From contig CAITAM010000576.1 in assembly GCA_903890265.1 (NCBI GenBank), forward strand, positions 1 to 24,256: 24,256 nucleotides of DNA, written 5' to 3'. The notes under the pieces were generated by a model that was not told the origin of the DNA, made no database searches, and worked only from the letters and a program-made list of their open reading frames with translations. Position 1 is the first letter of the stretch; each line of letters opens with the position of its first letter. A program made the position numbers and the translations under genes. The DNA comes from an uncultured Pseudomonadota bacterium. Its GTDB lineage: Bacteria > Pseudomonadota > Gammaproteobacteria > Steroidobacterales > Steroidobacteraceae. Positions 1 through 7,113 of the stretch are shown piece after piece.

Positions 1-71
1 CCGGCGCCCAGCACGAGGAGGCCGAGCGTCCCCAACCGGTGTCGCCGCGATCGCCTTGTCATGCTCGTCAT
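1..71 (-). CDS. Possible 5' end of a divergent gene, cut by the window edge (secreted or membrane protein N-terminus)
   Basis: Reading leftward from an ATG at 71-69 (a second in-frame ATG lies at 62-60), about 23 codons stay open to the window edge. They give a short basic N-terminus rich in Arg followed by a hydrophobic Leu/Gly/Val stretch, which is the pattern of a signal peptide or first membrane helix. It would be transcribed divergently from the efflux operon, with a control region of roughly 140 bases between the two starts. No strong Shine-Dalgarno sequence is visible. Too little is present to name a family. An outer-membrane factor for the neighbouring pump is one possibility but nothing seen supports it directly. 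The call could be chance coding in GC-rich DNA. Confidence 0.3.
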   Translation of the reverse strand, partial: MTSMTRRSRRHRLGTLGLLVLGA

Positions 72-139
72 TGGTGTCCACCCCGGGCCGGAAAGCCGCG
101 CCGATTCAGAAGGCTAAACGCGTTTGCCGCACAGCAACA

Positions 140-155
140 CTGTCATCCCTGACAG
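140..155. promoter_or_regulatory. Perfect inverted repeat upstream of the efflux operon, possible operator
   Basis: CTGTCA-TCCC-TGACAG is a perfect 6-base inverted repeat with a 4-base centre. It lies about 58 bases upstream of the adaptor start at 213 and about 70 bases from the possible divergent start at 71. The position between two divergent starts fits an operator. I do not recognise the regulator, and it does not look like the long dyads of MerR-family metal regulators. No convincing -35/-10 pair was found in this gap. Confidence 0.3.
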
Positions 156-212
156 TAGACCCGGGCGGTGCCGGCCGGCAGGCTCGCAGCGAACCTGGAG
201 GACCTTGCCGCC

Positions 213-1412
213 GTGACCAACCGCCCGTCGACCCGCGTCATTGTCTCCACCGTCGCGCTGATCGTGGCGGTGGGCCTGGGATTCTTCCTGCTGGATCTGA
301 CGATCTGGAACAAAGCAGCCCCCGGCGTGCACGTCGCGAAGGCCCGCGCGTCGGCCCCGGTCGTCGACTCCGTCGAGGTCAGCGAAGGCCAGCTCGGGCA
401 GATAAAACTCGAGCAGATTCCGCTGCATAGCTTCGTCGACCGGCGCGAGGCCGTGGGCAACATCGATTTCAACCAGGAACGCACGGCGCAGGTCTACTCG
501 CCCTACACGGGGCGCATTCTCTCGACCCCGGCGAAGGCCGGTGACGACGTCGCCGCGGGCGCGGTGCTCTTCACGATCGACAGCCCGGATCTCGCCGCGG
601 CCGAGTCCGCCCTGATTGGCGCGGCCGCGACCCGGGAGCTGACCGCGCGCGCGCTCGAGCGGGCGCAGGGCCTGTACCAGCTCGAGGGCTACGCGCAGAA
701 GGACTACGAGCAGGCGGTGTCCGACGCGCAGACCGCGGAAGGCGCCTACCAGTCGGCACGCGACACGGTGCTGATCTTCGGCAAGACGGAGGCTGACCTC
801 AGGCACCTCGTCGCGACCCGCAAGGTGGACTCCGTGCTCGCGGTCCGCAGCCCCTTCGCCGGCCGCGTCGTCGCGCGCAATGCGGCGCCCGGCACGCTGG
901 CGCAGCCGGGTGCGGCCATGGCCCCGTACACCGTCGCCGACCTCTCGACGGTCTGGCTGCTGGCCGGGGTCGCGGAATCGGACGTGCCGGCCGTGCACGT
1001 CGGCCAGCCGGTGAGCGTGCGGGTGTCGGCGCTGCCGGGTCGGGTGTTCCGTGGCAAGGTCGATAACGTCTCGGCGGGCGTTGATCCGGTCACCCACCGG
1101 GCGACGGTGCGCGCCGAGGTGCAGGACCCGAAGCACGAGCTCAAGCCGCAGATGCTCGCCTCCTTCGCGATCGATACCTCGGGTCCGCGCGAGACGAGCG
1201 CGATGCCGGTGAGCGGCGTGGTCCGCGAAGGCGACGGCACGATGACGGTGTGGGTCACCGCCGACCGCCACCGCTTCACGCGCCGCACCGTGACGGTCGG
1301 ACTCGAGCAGGACGGCTACGTCGAGATCCTGAGTGGAGTGAAGCCCGGTGAACTGGTGGCAACCGACGGCGCGCTTTTCTTGAGCAACGCGCTCGTCGAG
1401 TCGATCCGGTAA
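213..1412 (+). CDS. RND efflux periplasmic adaptor subunit (membrane fusion protein, CusB/CzcB-like)
   Basis: This is the periplasmic adaptor that joins an inner-membrane RND pump to an outer-membrane channel. The 399-residue protein has an N-terminal membrane anchor (about residues 8-30). The first half of a barrel-sandwich (lipoyl-like) domain starts at Tyr95, and an Ala/Glu/Gln-rich helical hairpin spans about 138-205. The second lipoyl half starts near Arg212, then come a beta-barrel (about 243-320) and a membrane-proximal domain to the end. The GTG at 213 is preferred because GGAGG lies at 197-201 and the protein then begins just before the anchor; the frame is also open from a GTG at 168. 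The RND transporter starts 7 bases downstream, so the two are an operon. There is no His-rich metal-binding N-terminal extension as in CzcB, so the substrate stays open. The adaptor role is secure. Confidence 0.9.
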   Translation: MTNRPSTRVIVSTVALIVAVGLGFFLLDLTIWNKAAPGVHVAKARASAPVVDSVEVSEGQLGQIKLEQIPLHSFVDRREAVGNIDFNQERTAQVYSPYTGRILSTPAKAGDDVAAGAVLFTIDSPDLAAAESALIGAAATRELTARALERAQGLYQLEGYAQKDYEQAVSDAQTAEGAYQSARDTVLIFGKTEADLRHLVATRKVDSVLAVRSPFAGRVVARNAAPGTLAQPGAAMAPYTVADLSTVWLLAGVAESDVPAVHVGQPVSVRVSALPGRVFRGKVDNVSAGVDPVTHRATVRAEVQDPKHELKPQMLASFAIDTSGPRETSAMPVSGVVREGDGTMTVWVTADRHRFTRRTVTVGLEQDGYVEILSGVKPGELVATDGALFLSNALVESIR

Positions 1413-1419
1413 CCGGGCC

Positions 1420-4400
1420 ATGCTGAAGGCGATCCTGCAGTTTGCGCTGACCCGCCGTCCCATCGTGCTGATGGGCCTCGGCGCTTTCCTGCTCTTTGGC
1501 GCGCTGGCGTTCTCGCAGCTGAACATCGAGGCGTACCCCAACCCGGCACCGGTGATCCTCGAGATCACGGCGCAGTACGCCGGCCAGTCCGCCGAGGAGA
1601 TGGAGCGCTACTACACGATCCCGATCGAGGTCGGCCTCGCCGCGACGCCGGGCGTCGACAGCATCCGCTCCACCTCGTTCTACGGGCTGTCGTTCGTCCG
1701 CGTCACCTTCCGCTACGGCGTCGATTATTACTTCGCGTTGCAGCAGGTGGCGCTCAACCTGCAGCAGAACGTGACGCTGCCAAACGGCGTGCAGCCGCAG
1801 ATCCAGGGCTCGAGCCTCGTCGGCGAGATCTTCCGCTACCAGCTGCGGGGACCCGAGCACTACGGGCTGACGAACCTGCGCACGCTGCAGGACTGGGTGC
1901 TGCAGCGGCGGCTGCTGACCGTGCCCGGCGTCGTCCACGTCGTGGCCTGGGGCGGCACGACCAAGGAATACCAGGTCGAGATCGACCAGAACAAGCTGCA
2001 GGGCTACGGGCTCACCCTGCCGCAGATCATCACGGCGCTTGGCAACGCCAACGTCAACGTCGGTGGCCGCACGATCAACCTCGGCCAGCAGTCGATCAAT
2101 ATCCGTGGCGTCGGTCTCATCGGCAGCATCGGCGACGTCGAGAACGTCGTGCTGAACCAGGTCAACGGCATCCCGATCCGGATCAAGGACGTCGGCTCGG
2201 TGAAGATCGGCTACGCGCCCCGCCTCGGCAAGGCCGGCCGCGACGGCGAGGACGACGTCGTCACCGGCATCGTGGTCATGAACCGGACCCTGCACACGAA
2301 CGAGGTGGTGGGCAAGGTCCAGGCGGAGCTGGCGAAGATCAACGTGGACGGCACGCTGCCGCCCGGCGTGCAGATCGATCCCTACTACGACCGTTCGTCG
2401 CTGGTCGCGGTCACGACCCACACGGTGCTGCATAACCTCATCGTCGGCTGTGCCCTCGTGTTCCTGATCCAGTGGATCTTCCTCGGCGACCTGCGCAGCG
2501 CGCTGATCGTGGGAGCGAACATCCCCTTCGCGCTGCTCTTCAGCATCATCATCCTCGTGCTGCGCGGGGACTCGGCGAACCTGCTGTCGCTCGGTGCCGT
2601 CGACTTCGGCATCATCATCGACTCGGCCGTGATCCTCGTCGAGAACATCTTCCGCAACTTCCAGGCCTCCGGCGAAAGCGCCGACTCGCACCTCGAGGAA
2701 CTCGCCGAGGGCAAGTACGGCGATCACGACACCGAGGGTCCGCCGTGGACCCGCCGCCTGCGCAGCATCTACGTCTCGGCGCTGCAGGTCGACCGGGCGG
2801 TGCTGTTCTCGGCCATGATCACGGTGGCGGCCTTCGTGCCGCTCTTCACCATGGAGGGCGTCGAGGGCCAGATCTTCAACCCCATGGCCCGGACCTACGG
2901 CTACGCGCTGCTCGGCGCGCTGATCTCGACCTTCACGGTCACGCCGGTGCTGGCCTCGCTCCTCCTGCCGCAGGAGGTCAAGGAGACGGAGACCGCGCTG
3001 GTGCGCTGGATTCGCAGCGCCTACTCCCCGGCACTGAAATGGGCGCTCGAGCACAAGAAGCAGACGGTGCTCGCCGGTGGCGGCGTGCTCGTCGCGGCGC
3101 TCCTCGTCGGTACGCGCCTTGGCACCGAGTTCCTGCCGGCGCTGGAGGAGGGCAACCTCTGGATCCGCGCCGCGCTGCCGCCGACGATCTCGCTCGAGGC
3201 GGGCATTCCGGCGGTCGCCCGGCTGCGCGAAATCCTGAAGACCCACCCCGAGGTCGTGACGGTCGTGTCCCAGCACGGCCGGCCGGACGACGGCAGCGAC
3301 GCGGCGGGCTTCTACAACGCCGAGTTCTTCGTGCCGCTGAAAGCCCAGTCCGAGTGGCCGGCGGGGCGGACCAAGGAAGCGCTGATCGCCGAGATCCAGC
3401 ACCAGTTCGAGAGCGAGTACACCGGCATCGGCCTCAACTTCTCGCAGTACATCCAGGACAACATCGAAGAGGGCCTGTCCGGCATCAAGGGCGCGAACTC
3501 GATCAAGATCCTCGGCCCGGACCTCGCCGTCCTCGAGGCCACCGCCGGCGACATCCTGCACCAGATGTCCTCGATCAAGGGCGTGGCGGACCTCGGCGTG
3601 TTCCGGGTGCTCGGGCAGCCGAACCTCAACATCACGATCGACCGCGCCAAGGCCGCCCGCTACGGCCTGAACACCGGTGACGTGAACACCGTGGTCCAGG
3701 CGGCCCTCGGTGGCACGACCGCGACCACGGTGCTCGAGGGGGATCGGCAGTTCGCGCTGACCGTGCGCTACCAGGGCGCGTTCCGCCCGACGCTCGACGC
3801 CGTCCGCCGCCTCAAGATCGGCTACACCACGCCGAGCGGCGCGACGGCCTACATACCGCTCGCGGAACTCGCGACGATCACGCTCGATACGGGCGCGTCC
3901 TACATCTACCACGAGCGCAACCAGCGCTTCATCGCCGTCAAGTTCAGCGTCCGCGGCCGCGATCTCGGCAGTACCGTGGCCGAGGCACAGAAGCAGATCG
4001 CCAGGACCATCAAGCTGCCGCAGGGCTACCGGCTCGAATGGGCCGGCGAGTTCGAGGAGCTGCAGCAGGCGAAGCATCGCCTCGAGGAAATCGTGCCGCT
4101 GAGCCTCGTGCTCATCTTCGCGCTGCTCTACGGCCTCTTCAATTCGGTCAGGGACAGCCTCCTGGTGCTGGCCGGCATCCCGTTTGCGGTCGCGGGCGGC
4201 ATCCTCGCGCTCTGGGTCAGCGGACTCGACTTCAGCATCTCGGCTGCCATCGGTTTCGTCTCGCTGTTCGGCGTGTCGGTCATGAACGGCATCCTGATGG
4301 TCAGCTACTTCAATACGCTGCGCTCACGGGGCATCGATCCCCTGAGCGCGATGTACGAGGCCGGTGAAAAGCGCATGCGGCCGATGCTGATGACCGGCCT

Positions 4401-4647
4401 GTCCGCCTGCCTTGGCCTGCTGCCGGCGGCTTTCTCGACCGGCATCGGCAGCCAGGTGCAGCGCCCGCTCGCCACCGTCGTGGTCGGTGGGCTGCTCCTC
4501 GGGCCGATCATGCTGCTGATCGTCGTGCCGGCGCTGCAGCTGCTCGTGATCGGTGACGAGCCCCCGCCGGCACCGACCGGGCCGCCAAGCGCGCCGCCAC
4601 CCGCGCTGCCAGCAGGGGCGTCGGCCAGCCTGACCGAGACCGGCTGA
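1420..4647 (+). CDS. RND efflux transporter, inner-membrane pump subunit (HME/CzcA-like)
   Basis: This is the proton-driven inner-membrane pump of a tripartite RND system. At 1075 residues it has normal family length. TM1 is at about 12-32, followed by a large periplasmic loop, a TM block at about 338-520, a second periplasmic loop, and the last TM block at about 893-1045. The TM4 motif holds Asp395, Asp401 and Glu408, with the same 6- and 7-residue spacing as the proton-relay residues of CzcA-type heavy-metal pumps. The periplasmic segment around 3442-3510 (FSQYIQDNIEEGLSGIKG) also resembles CzcA more than AcrB. The C-terminus is a Pro/Ala-rich tail that looks unstructured. The gene follows its adaptor by 7 bases and is followed after 94 bases by a two-component pair. 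No outer-membrane factor gene lies downstream. Heavy-metal export is the family expectation, but related pumps also move organic compounds, so I do not name a substrate. Confidence 0.92.
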   Translation: MLKAILQFALTRRPIVLMGLGAFLLFGALAFSQLNIEAYPNPAPVILEITAQYAGQSAEEMERYYTIPIEVGLAATPGVDSIRSTSFYGLSFVRVTFRYGVDYYFALQQVALNLQQNVTLPNGVQPQIQGSSLVGEIFRYQLRGPEHYGLTNLRTLQDWVLQRRLLTVPGVVHVVAWGGTTKEYQVEIDQNKLQGYGLTLPQIITALGNANVNVGGRTINLGQQSINIRGVGLIGSIGDVENVVLNQVNGIPIRIKDVGSVKIGYAPRLGKAGRDGEDDVVTGIVVMNRTLHTNEVVGKVQAELAKINVDGTLPPGVQIDPYYDRSSLVAVTTHTVLHNLIVGCALVFLIQWIFLGDLRSALIVGANIPFALLFSIIILVLRGDSANLLSLGAVDFGIIIDSAVILVENIFRNFQASGESADSHLEELAEGKYGDHDTEGPPWTRRLRSIYVSALQVDRAVLFSAMITVAAFVPLFTMEGVEGQIFNPMARTYGYALLGALISTFTVTPVLASLLLPQEVKETETALVRWIRSAYSPALKWALEHKKQTVLAGGGVLVAALLVGTRLGTEFLPALEEGNLWIRAALPPTISLEAGIPAVARLREILKTHPEVVTVVSQHGRPDDGSDAAGFYNAEFFVPLKAQSEWPAGRTKEALIAEIQHQFESEYTGIGLNFSQYIQDNIEEGLSGIKGANSIKILGPDLAVLEATAGDILHQMSSIKGVADLGVFRVLGQPNLNITIDRAKAARYGLNTGDVNTVVQAALGGTTATTVLEGDRQFALTVRYQGAFRPTLDAVRRLKIGYTTPSGATAYIPLAELATITLDTGASYIYHERNQRFIAVKFSVRGRDLGSTVAEAQKQIARTIKLPQGYRLEWAGEFEELQQAKHRLEEIVPLSLVLIFALLYGLFNSVRDSLLVLAGIPFAVAGGILALWVSGLDFSISAAIGFVSLFGVSVMNGILMVSYFNTLRSRGIDPLSAMYEAGEKRMRPMLMTGLSACLGLLPAAFSTGIGSQVQRPLATVVVGGLLLGPIMLLIVVPALQLLVIGDEPPPAPTGPPSAPPPALPAGASASLTETG

Positions 4648-4700
4648 CGCCAAGGCGCGAGCCTTTGGGGGCGCGTTCGCGGAGTGCGGCGTGCCCGTGG

Positions 4701-4706
4701 CACAAT
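4701..4706 (+). promoter_or_regulatory. Weak -10-like element before the response regulator
   Basis: CACAAT lies in an otherwise very GC-rich gap, about 36 bases before the ATG at 4742. The only upstream match to a -35 box (TTCGCG near 4676) is poor and the spacing is long at 19 bases. If real, it would let the signalling pair be transcribed separately from the pump, and would rule out the GTG start at 4691. Confidence 0.2.
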
Positions 4707-4741
4707 CACGCGCGGCAGTTCGCAGTCGTTCGTGGCACCCC

Positions 4742-5350
4742 ATGGCAATCGTCGTCGCGCCGTACGTGCTCTGCATCGAGGATGAGCGGGAAACGGCCGA
4801 GCTGATCGCCGAGGACCTGCAGGACCGCGGCTACACCGTGGAACTCGCCCACGACGGGGAAGCCGCCCTCGCGATGGCGGCCGCGCGCCGGCCCGATCTC
4901 GTCCTGTGCGATGTCTCGATGCCCGGGTTGTCCGGCCTCGACGTCCTGCAGCGACTGAAGGCACTGGGCCCGCGCTTCGAAGTCATCCCGTTTGTCTTCC
5001 TGACCGCGCTCGCCGACCGCAACTCGGAGCTCGCCGGACGCGAACTCGGCGCCGATGACTACGTCACGAAGCCGATCGACTTCGACGTGCTCGCGAGCAT
5101 TATCCGCACCCGCCTTGCCCGTGCGCCGCGGCTCGAGGCGCCGGCGATGGACGTCGATCTCAGCGAACGCGAGGTCGAGTGCCTGACCTGGTCCGCGCGC
5201 GGCAAGACCTCGGCCGAGATCGCGCAGATCGTCGGGCTGCGGCGGCGGACGGTCGACTTCCATGTCGAGAACGCGCGGCGCAAGCTCAACGTCGCGACAC
5301 GCATCGAGGCGGTGGTGAAGGCCACGGCCGCGCGGCTCATTTCGCCGTGA
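4742..5350 (+). CDS. Response regulator, REC domain with LuxR-type helix-turn-helix
   Basis: This is a cytoplasmic DNA-binding regulator controlled by phosphorylation. The receiver domain (about 7-120) has the acidic pair Glu13/Asp14, phospho-acceptor Asp57, Thr88 and Lys110. A LuxR/GerE helix-turn-helix spans about 140-202, with a recognition region (TVDFHVENARRKL) like that of the quorum-sensing LuxR branch. The total is 202 residues. The start is ambiguous. The ATG at 4742 gives a typical receiver N-terminus but has no good Shine-Dalgarno site, while an in-frame GTG at 4691 has GGAG at 4681-4684 and would add 17 residues. The stop codon overlaps the GTG of the next gene (GTGA), so the kinase is its likely partner. 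The location behind the RND operon suggests, but does not prove, control of that pump. Metal-pump regulators such as CzcR and CusR are usually OmpR-type, so the output domain here is unusual for that job. Confidence 0.9.
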   Translation: MAIVVAPYVLCIEDERETAELIAEDLQDRGYTVELAHDGEAALAMAAARRPDLVLCDVSMPGLSGLDVLQRLKALGPRFEVIPFVFLTALADRNSELAGRELGADDYVTKPIDFDVLASIIRTRLARAPRLEAPAMDVDLSEREVECLTWSARGKTSAEIAQIVGLRRRTVDFHVENARRKLNVATRIEAVVKATAARLISP

Positions 5351-6960
5351 ACACGGACTCGCCCGCAACCGGCGCGCCGGACGTGGCGTCAGCGACGCCG
5401 GCCAGGGTCTGGCTCGACTTCCTGTCGATCCGCACGCGACTCTCAATCGTCTTCGTGCTCTTTCTCCTGATCGTGGCGGGTCTTGGCGCCTTTGGCATCC
5501 ACACGCTGAACGAGGTCAACGCGGTCTCGATCGAGATCCGCGATCACTGGCTGCAGGCGACTCGCGCGCTCGGTGATCTCAGCAATTTCATGTCCGACTA
5601 CCGGGCGGCCGAGGGCACCCAGCTGCTGTCGCAACGGCGGGAGGACGTGGCCGGCGCCGACCGGGACGTCGAGAACCTCGCGCGCACCGTCAGCCGCGCG
5701 CAGCGGGACTACGAGGCGCTGCCGCGGCTGCCGGTCGAGATCTCGACGTACCAGCAGTTCGCGACCCAGTGGCAGGCCTACCAGGCGACCGCCAACGACG
5801 TCCTCGCGCTGTCCCGCGGCGGGCAGAAGCCGAAGGCGGTGGAGCTCTACCTCACCACCTCGCAGGAGGCCTTTCGCCGGGCGAGCGAGACGCTGGCGCG
5901 CCTCACGGACCTTACGGTCCGCCAGGCGAACGAGGCGACCACCCGCGCCGACGCCACCTACGCACGCGCGAGGGAGCTGATCTGGCTCGCCATCGGGCTC
6001 GCCACGCTGCTGTTGATCGTCGCGGTGCTGTTCGTCAGCCGCTCGCTCACGAACCCGCTGCTCGACATGGCGCGGCGGATGGGGCGGCTCGCCGAGAACG
6101 ACACCGCGCTCGACATCCCGGGCGCCGAGCGGCACGACGAGATGGGCGTCATCGCCCGCGCCGTGCAGGTCTTTCGCCACAACGCGGTCGCCCTCATCAC
6201 GACCCGCAACCGCCTGCTGGAGCAGACCAGCGAACTCGAGGCCGCGCTCGAGCACGAGCGCCAGCTGACCGCCGAGCAGCGCAATTTCGTCTCGATGACC
6301 TCGCACGAGTTCCGCACGCCGCTCACGATCATCGACGGCCACGCGCAGCGCCTGCTGCGGACCAGCGGCCGCGCCGATCCCGAGGAAGTGGCCGACCGCG
6401 CCGCCCGGATCCGGGGTGCGGTCGAGCGGATGACGAGCATCATGAACGGGCTCCTCGGTGCCTCGCGCCTGCTCGATGGCTCGGAAAAAGCCCGGCCGAT
6501 TGAATTTGATCTCGGGCCTCTCGTGCACGAGGTCTGCCAGATGCACCGCGAGTCGCTGCCGCCGGTGCGCATCGAGGAAACGGACGTCCGGGTCGGGGCG
6601 CCGCTCGTCGGCGATCCGACCCTCATCTTCCACGCGGTGAGCAACCTCGTCGCGAACGCGGTCAAGTACTCCCGCCCGGGCGAGTCGGTCGAGGTGCGTC
6701 TCAGCGAGGCGCAGGGCGAGCGGGTGGTCTCCGTGCTCGACCGCGGCGCCGGCATCGATCCCGCGGACCGCGAGCACCTCTTCGAGCGGTATTTCAGGGG
6801 CCGCAACGCGACGACGGTGGCGGGCACCGGTGTCGGCCTGCATCTCGTGGCGTTCGCCGCGAAACTGCACGACGGTCGCATCGAGGTGGCCGATCGCGAG
6901 GGCGGTGGCACCTGCTTCACGCTGCGGCTGCCGGTCAGGCAAGCCGCGGAACCTGCCTGA
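5347..6960 (+). CDS. Membrane sensor histidine kinase
   Basis: This is an inner-membrane sensor kinase, the likely phosphodonor for the regulator encoded just upstream. The 537-residue protein has TM1 at about 32-54. A helical periplasmic region of about 155 residues resembles the four-helix-bundle sensors of chemoreceptors. TM2 (about 211-234) is followed by a HAMP linker to about 285, then a HisKA dimerisation domain with phospho-acceptor His320 in SHEFRTPL. The ATPase domain has an N box near Asn433/Asn437, a G1 box at Asp465 (DRGAGI) and a G2 box at Gly493 (GTGVGL). All catalytic boxes are intact. The GTG start at 5347 overlaps the regulator's stop by 4 bases, so translation is coupled. 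The reading frame is open upstream inside the regulator gene, but those residues are an out-of-frame shadow. The ligand cannot be told from sequence. Confidence 0.92.
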   Translation: MNTDSPATGAPDVASATPARVWLDFLSIRTRLSIVFVLFLLIVAGLGAFGIHTLNEVNAVSIEIRDHWLQATRALGDLSNFMSDYRAAEGTQLLSQRREDVAGADRDVENLARTVSRAQRDYEALPRLPVEISTYQQFATQWQAYQATANDVLALSRGGQKPKAVELYLTTSQEAFRRASETLARLTDLTVRQANEATTRADATYARARELIWLAIGLATLLLIVAVLFVSRSLTNPLLDMARRMGRLAENDTALDIPGAERHDEMGVIARAVQVFRHNAVALITTRNRLLEQTSELEAALEHERQLTAEQRNFVSMTSHEFRTPLTIIDGHAQRLLRTSGRADPEEVADRAARIRGAVERMTSIMNGLLGASRLLDGSEKARPIEFDLGPLVHEVCQMHRESLPPVRIEETDVRVGAPLVGDPTLIFHAVSNLVANAVKYSRPGESVEVRLSEAQGERVVSVLDRGAGIDPADREHLFERYFRGRNATTVAGTGVGLHLVAFAAKLHDGRIEVADREGGGTCFTLRLPVRQAAEPA

Positions 6961-7060
6961 TGCCCGGCCGGGCGGTGTCTTGATTTCACCGCACGTGACT
7001 GGGAGCATCCAAGGATGACAGGCCAGCTGCAAAGGGCGGCCGGTCCAGCCCCGTCGTGTC

Positions 7061-7084
7061 CGGCCGGCCGGTGTCAGCCGGCCG
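7061..7084 (+). promoter_or_regulatory. GC-rich stem-loop in the leader of the S9 peptidase gene
   Basis: CGGCCGGC (7061-7068) can pair with GCCGGCCG (7077-7084) around an 8-base loop. It ends 14 bases before the Shine-Dalgarno AGGAAGAG (7099-7106) of the peptidase. No T-run follows, so it is not a classical intrinsic terminator. It could act as a Rho-assisted terminator for the kinase transcript or as an mRNA leader structure. It could also be a chance product of the GC-rich gap. Confidence 0.25.
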
Positions 7085-7113
7085 TCATCCCCTGATCCAG
7101 GAAGAGCCCTGCC

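Noticed and set aside
1276..4077. A 933-codon open frame on the minus strand opposite the RND transporter
   Set aside because: It is Arg/Asp/His-rich with no recognisable domain and mirrors the codon pattern of a clear pump gene, as expected of antisense frames in GC-rich coding DNA.
5179..5346. In-frame extension of the histidine kinase into the regulator gene
   Set aside because: Those codons lie inside the regulator's helix-turn-helix coding sequence in another frame; the overlapping GTGA start at 5347 is the normal arrangement.
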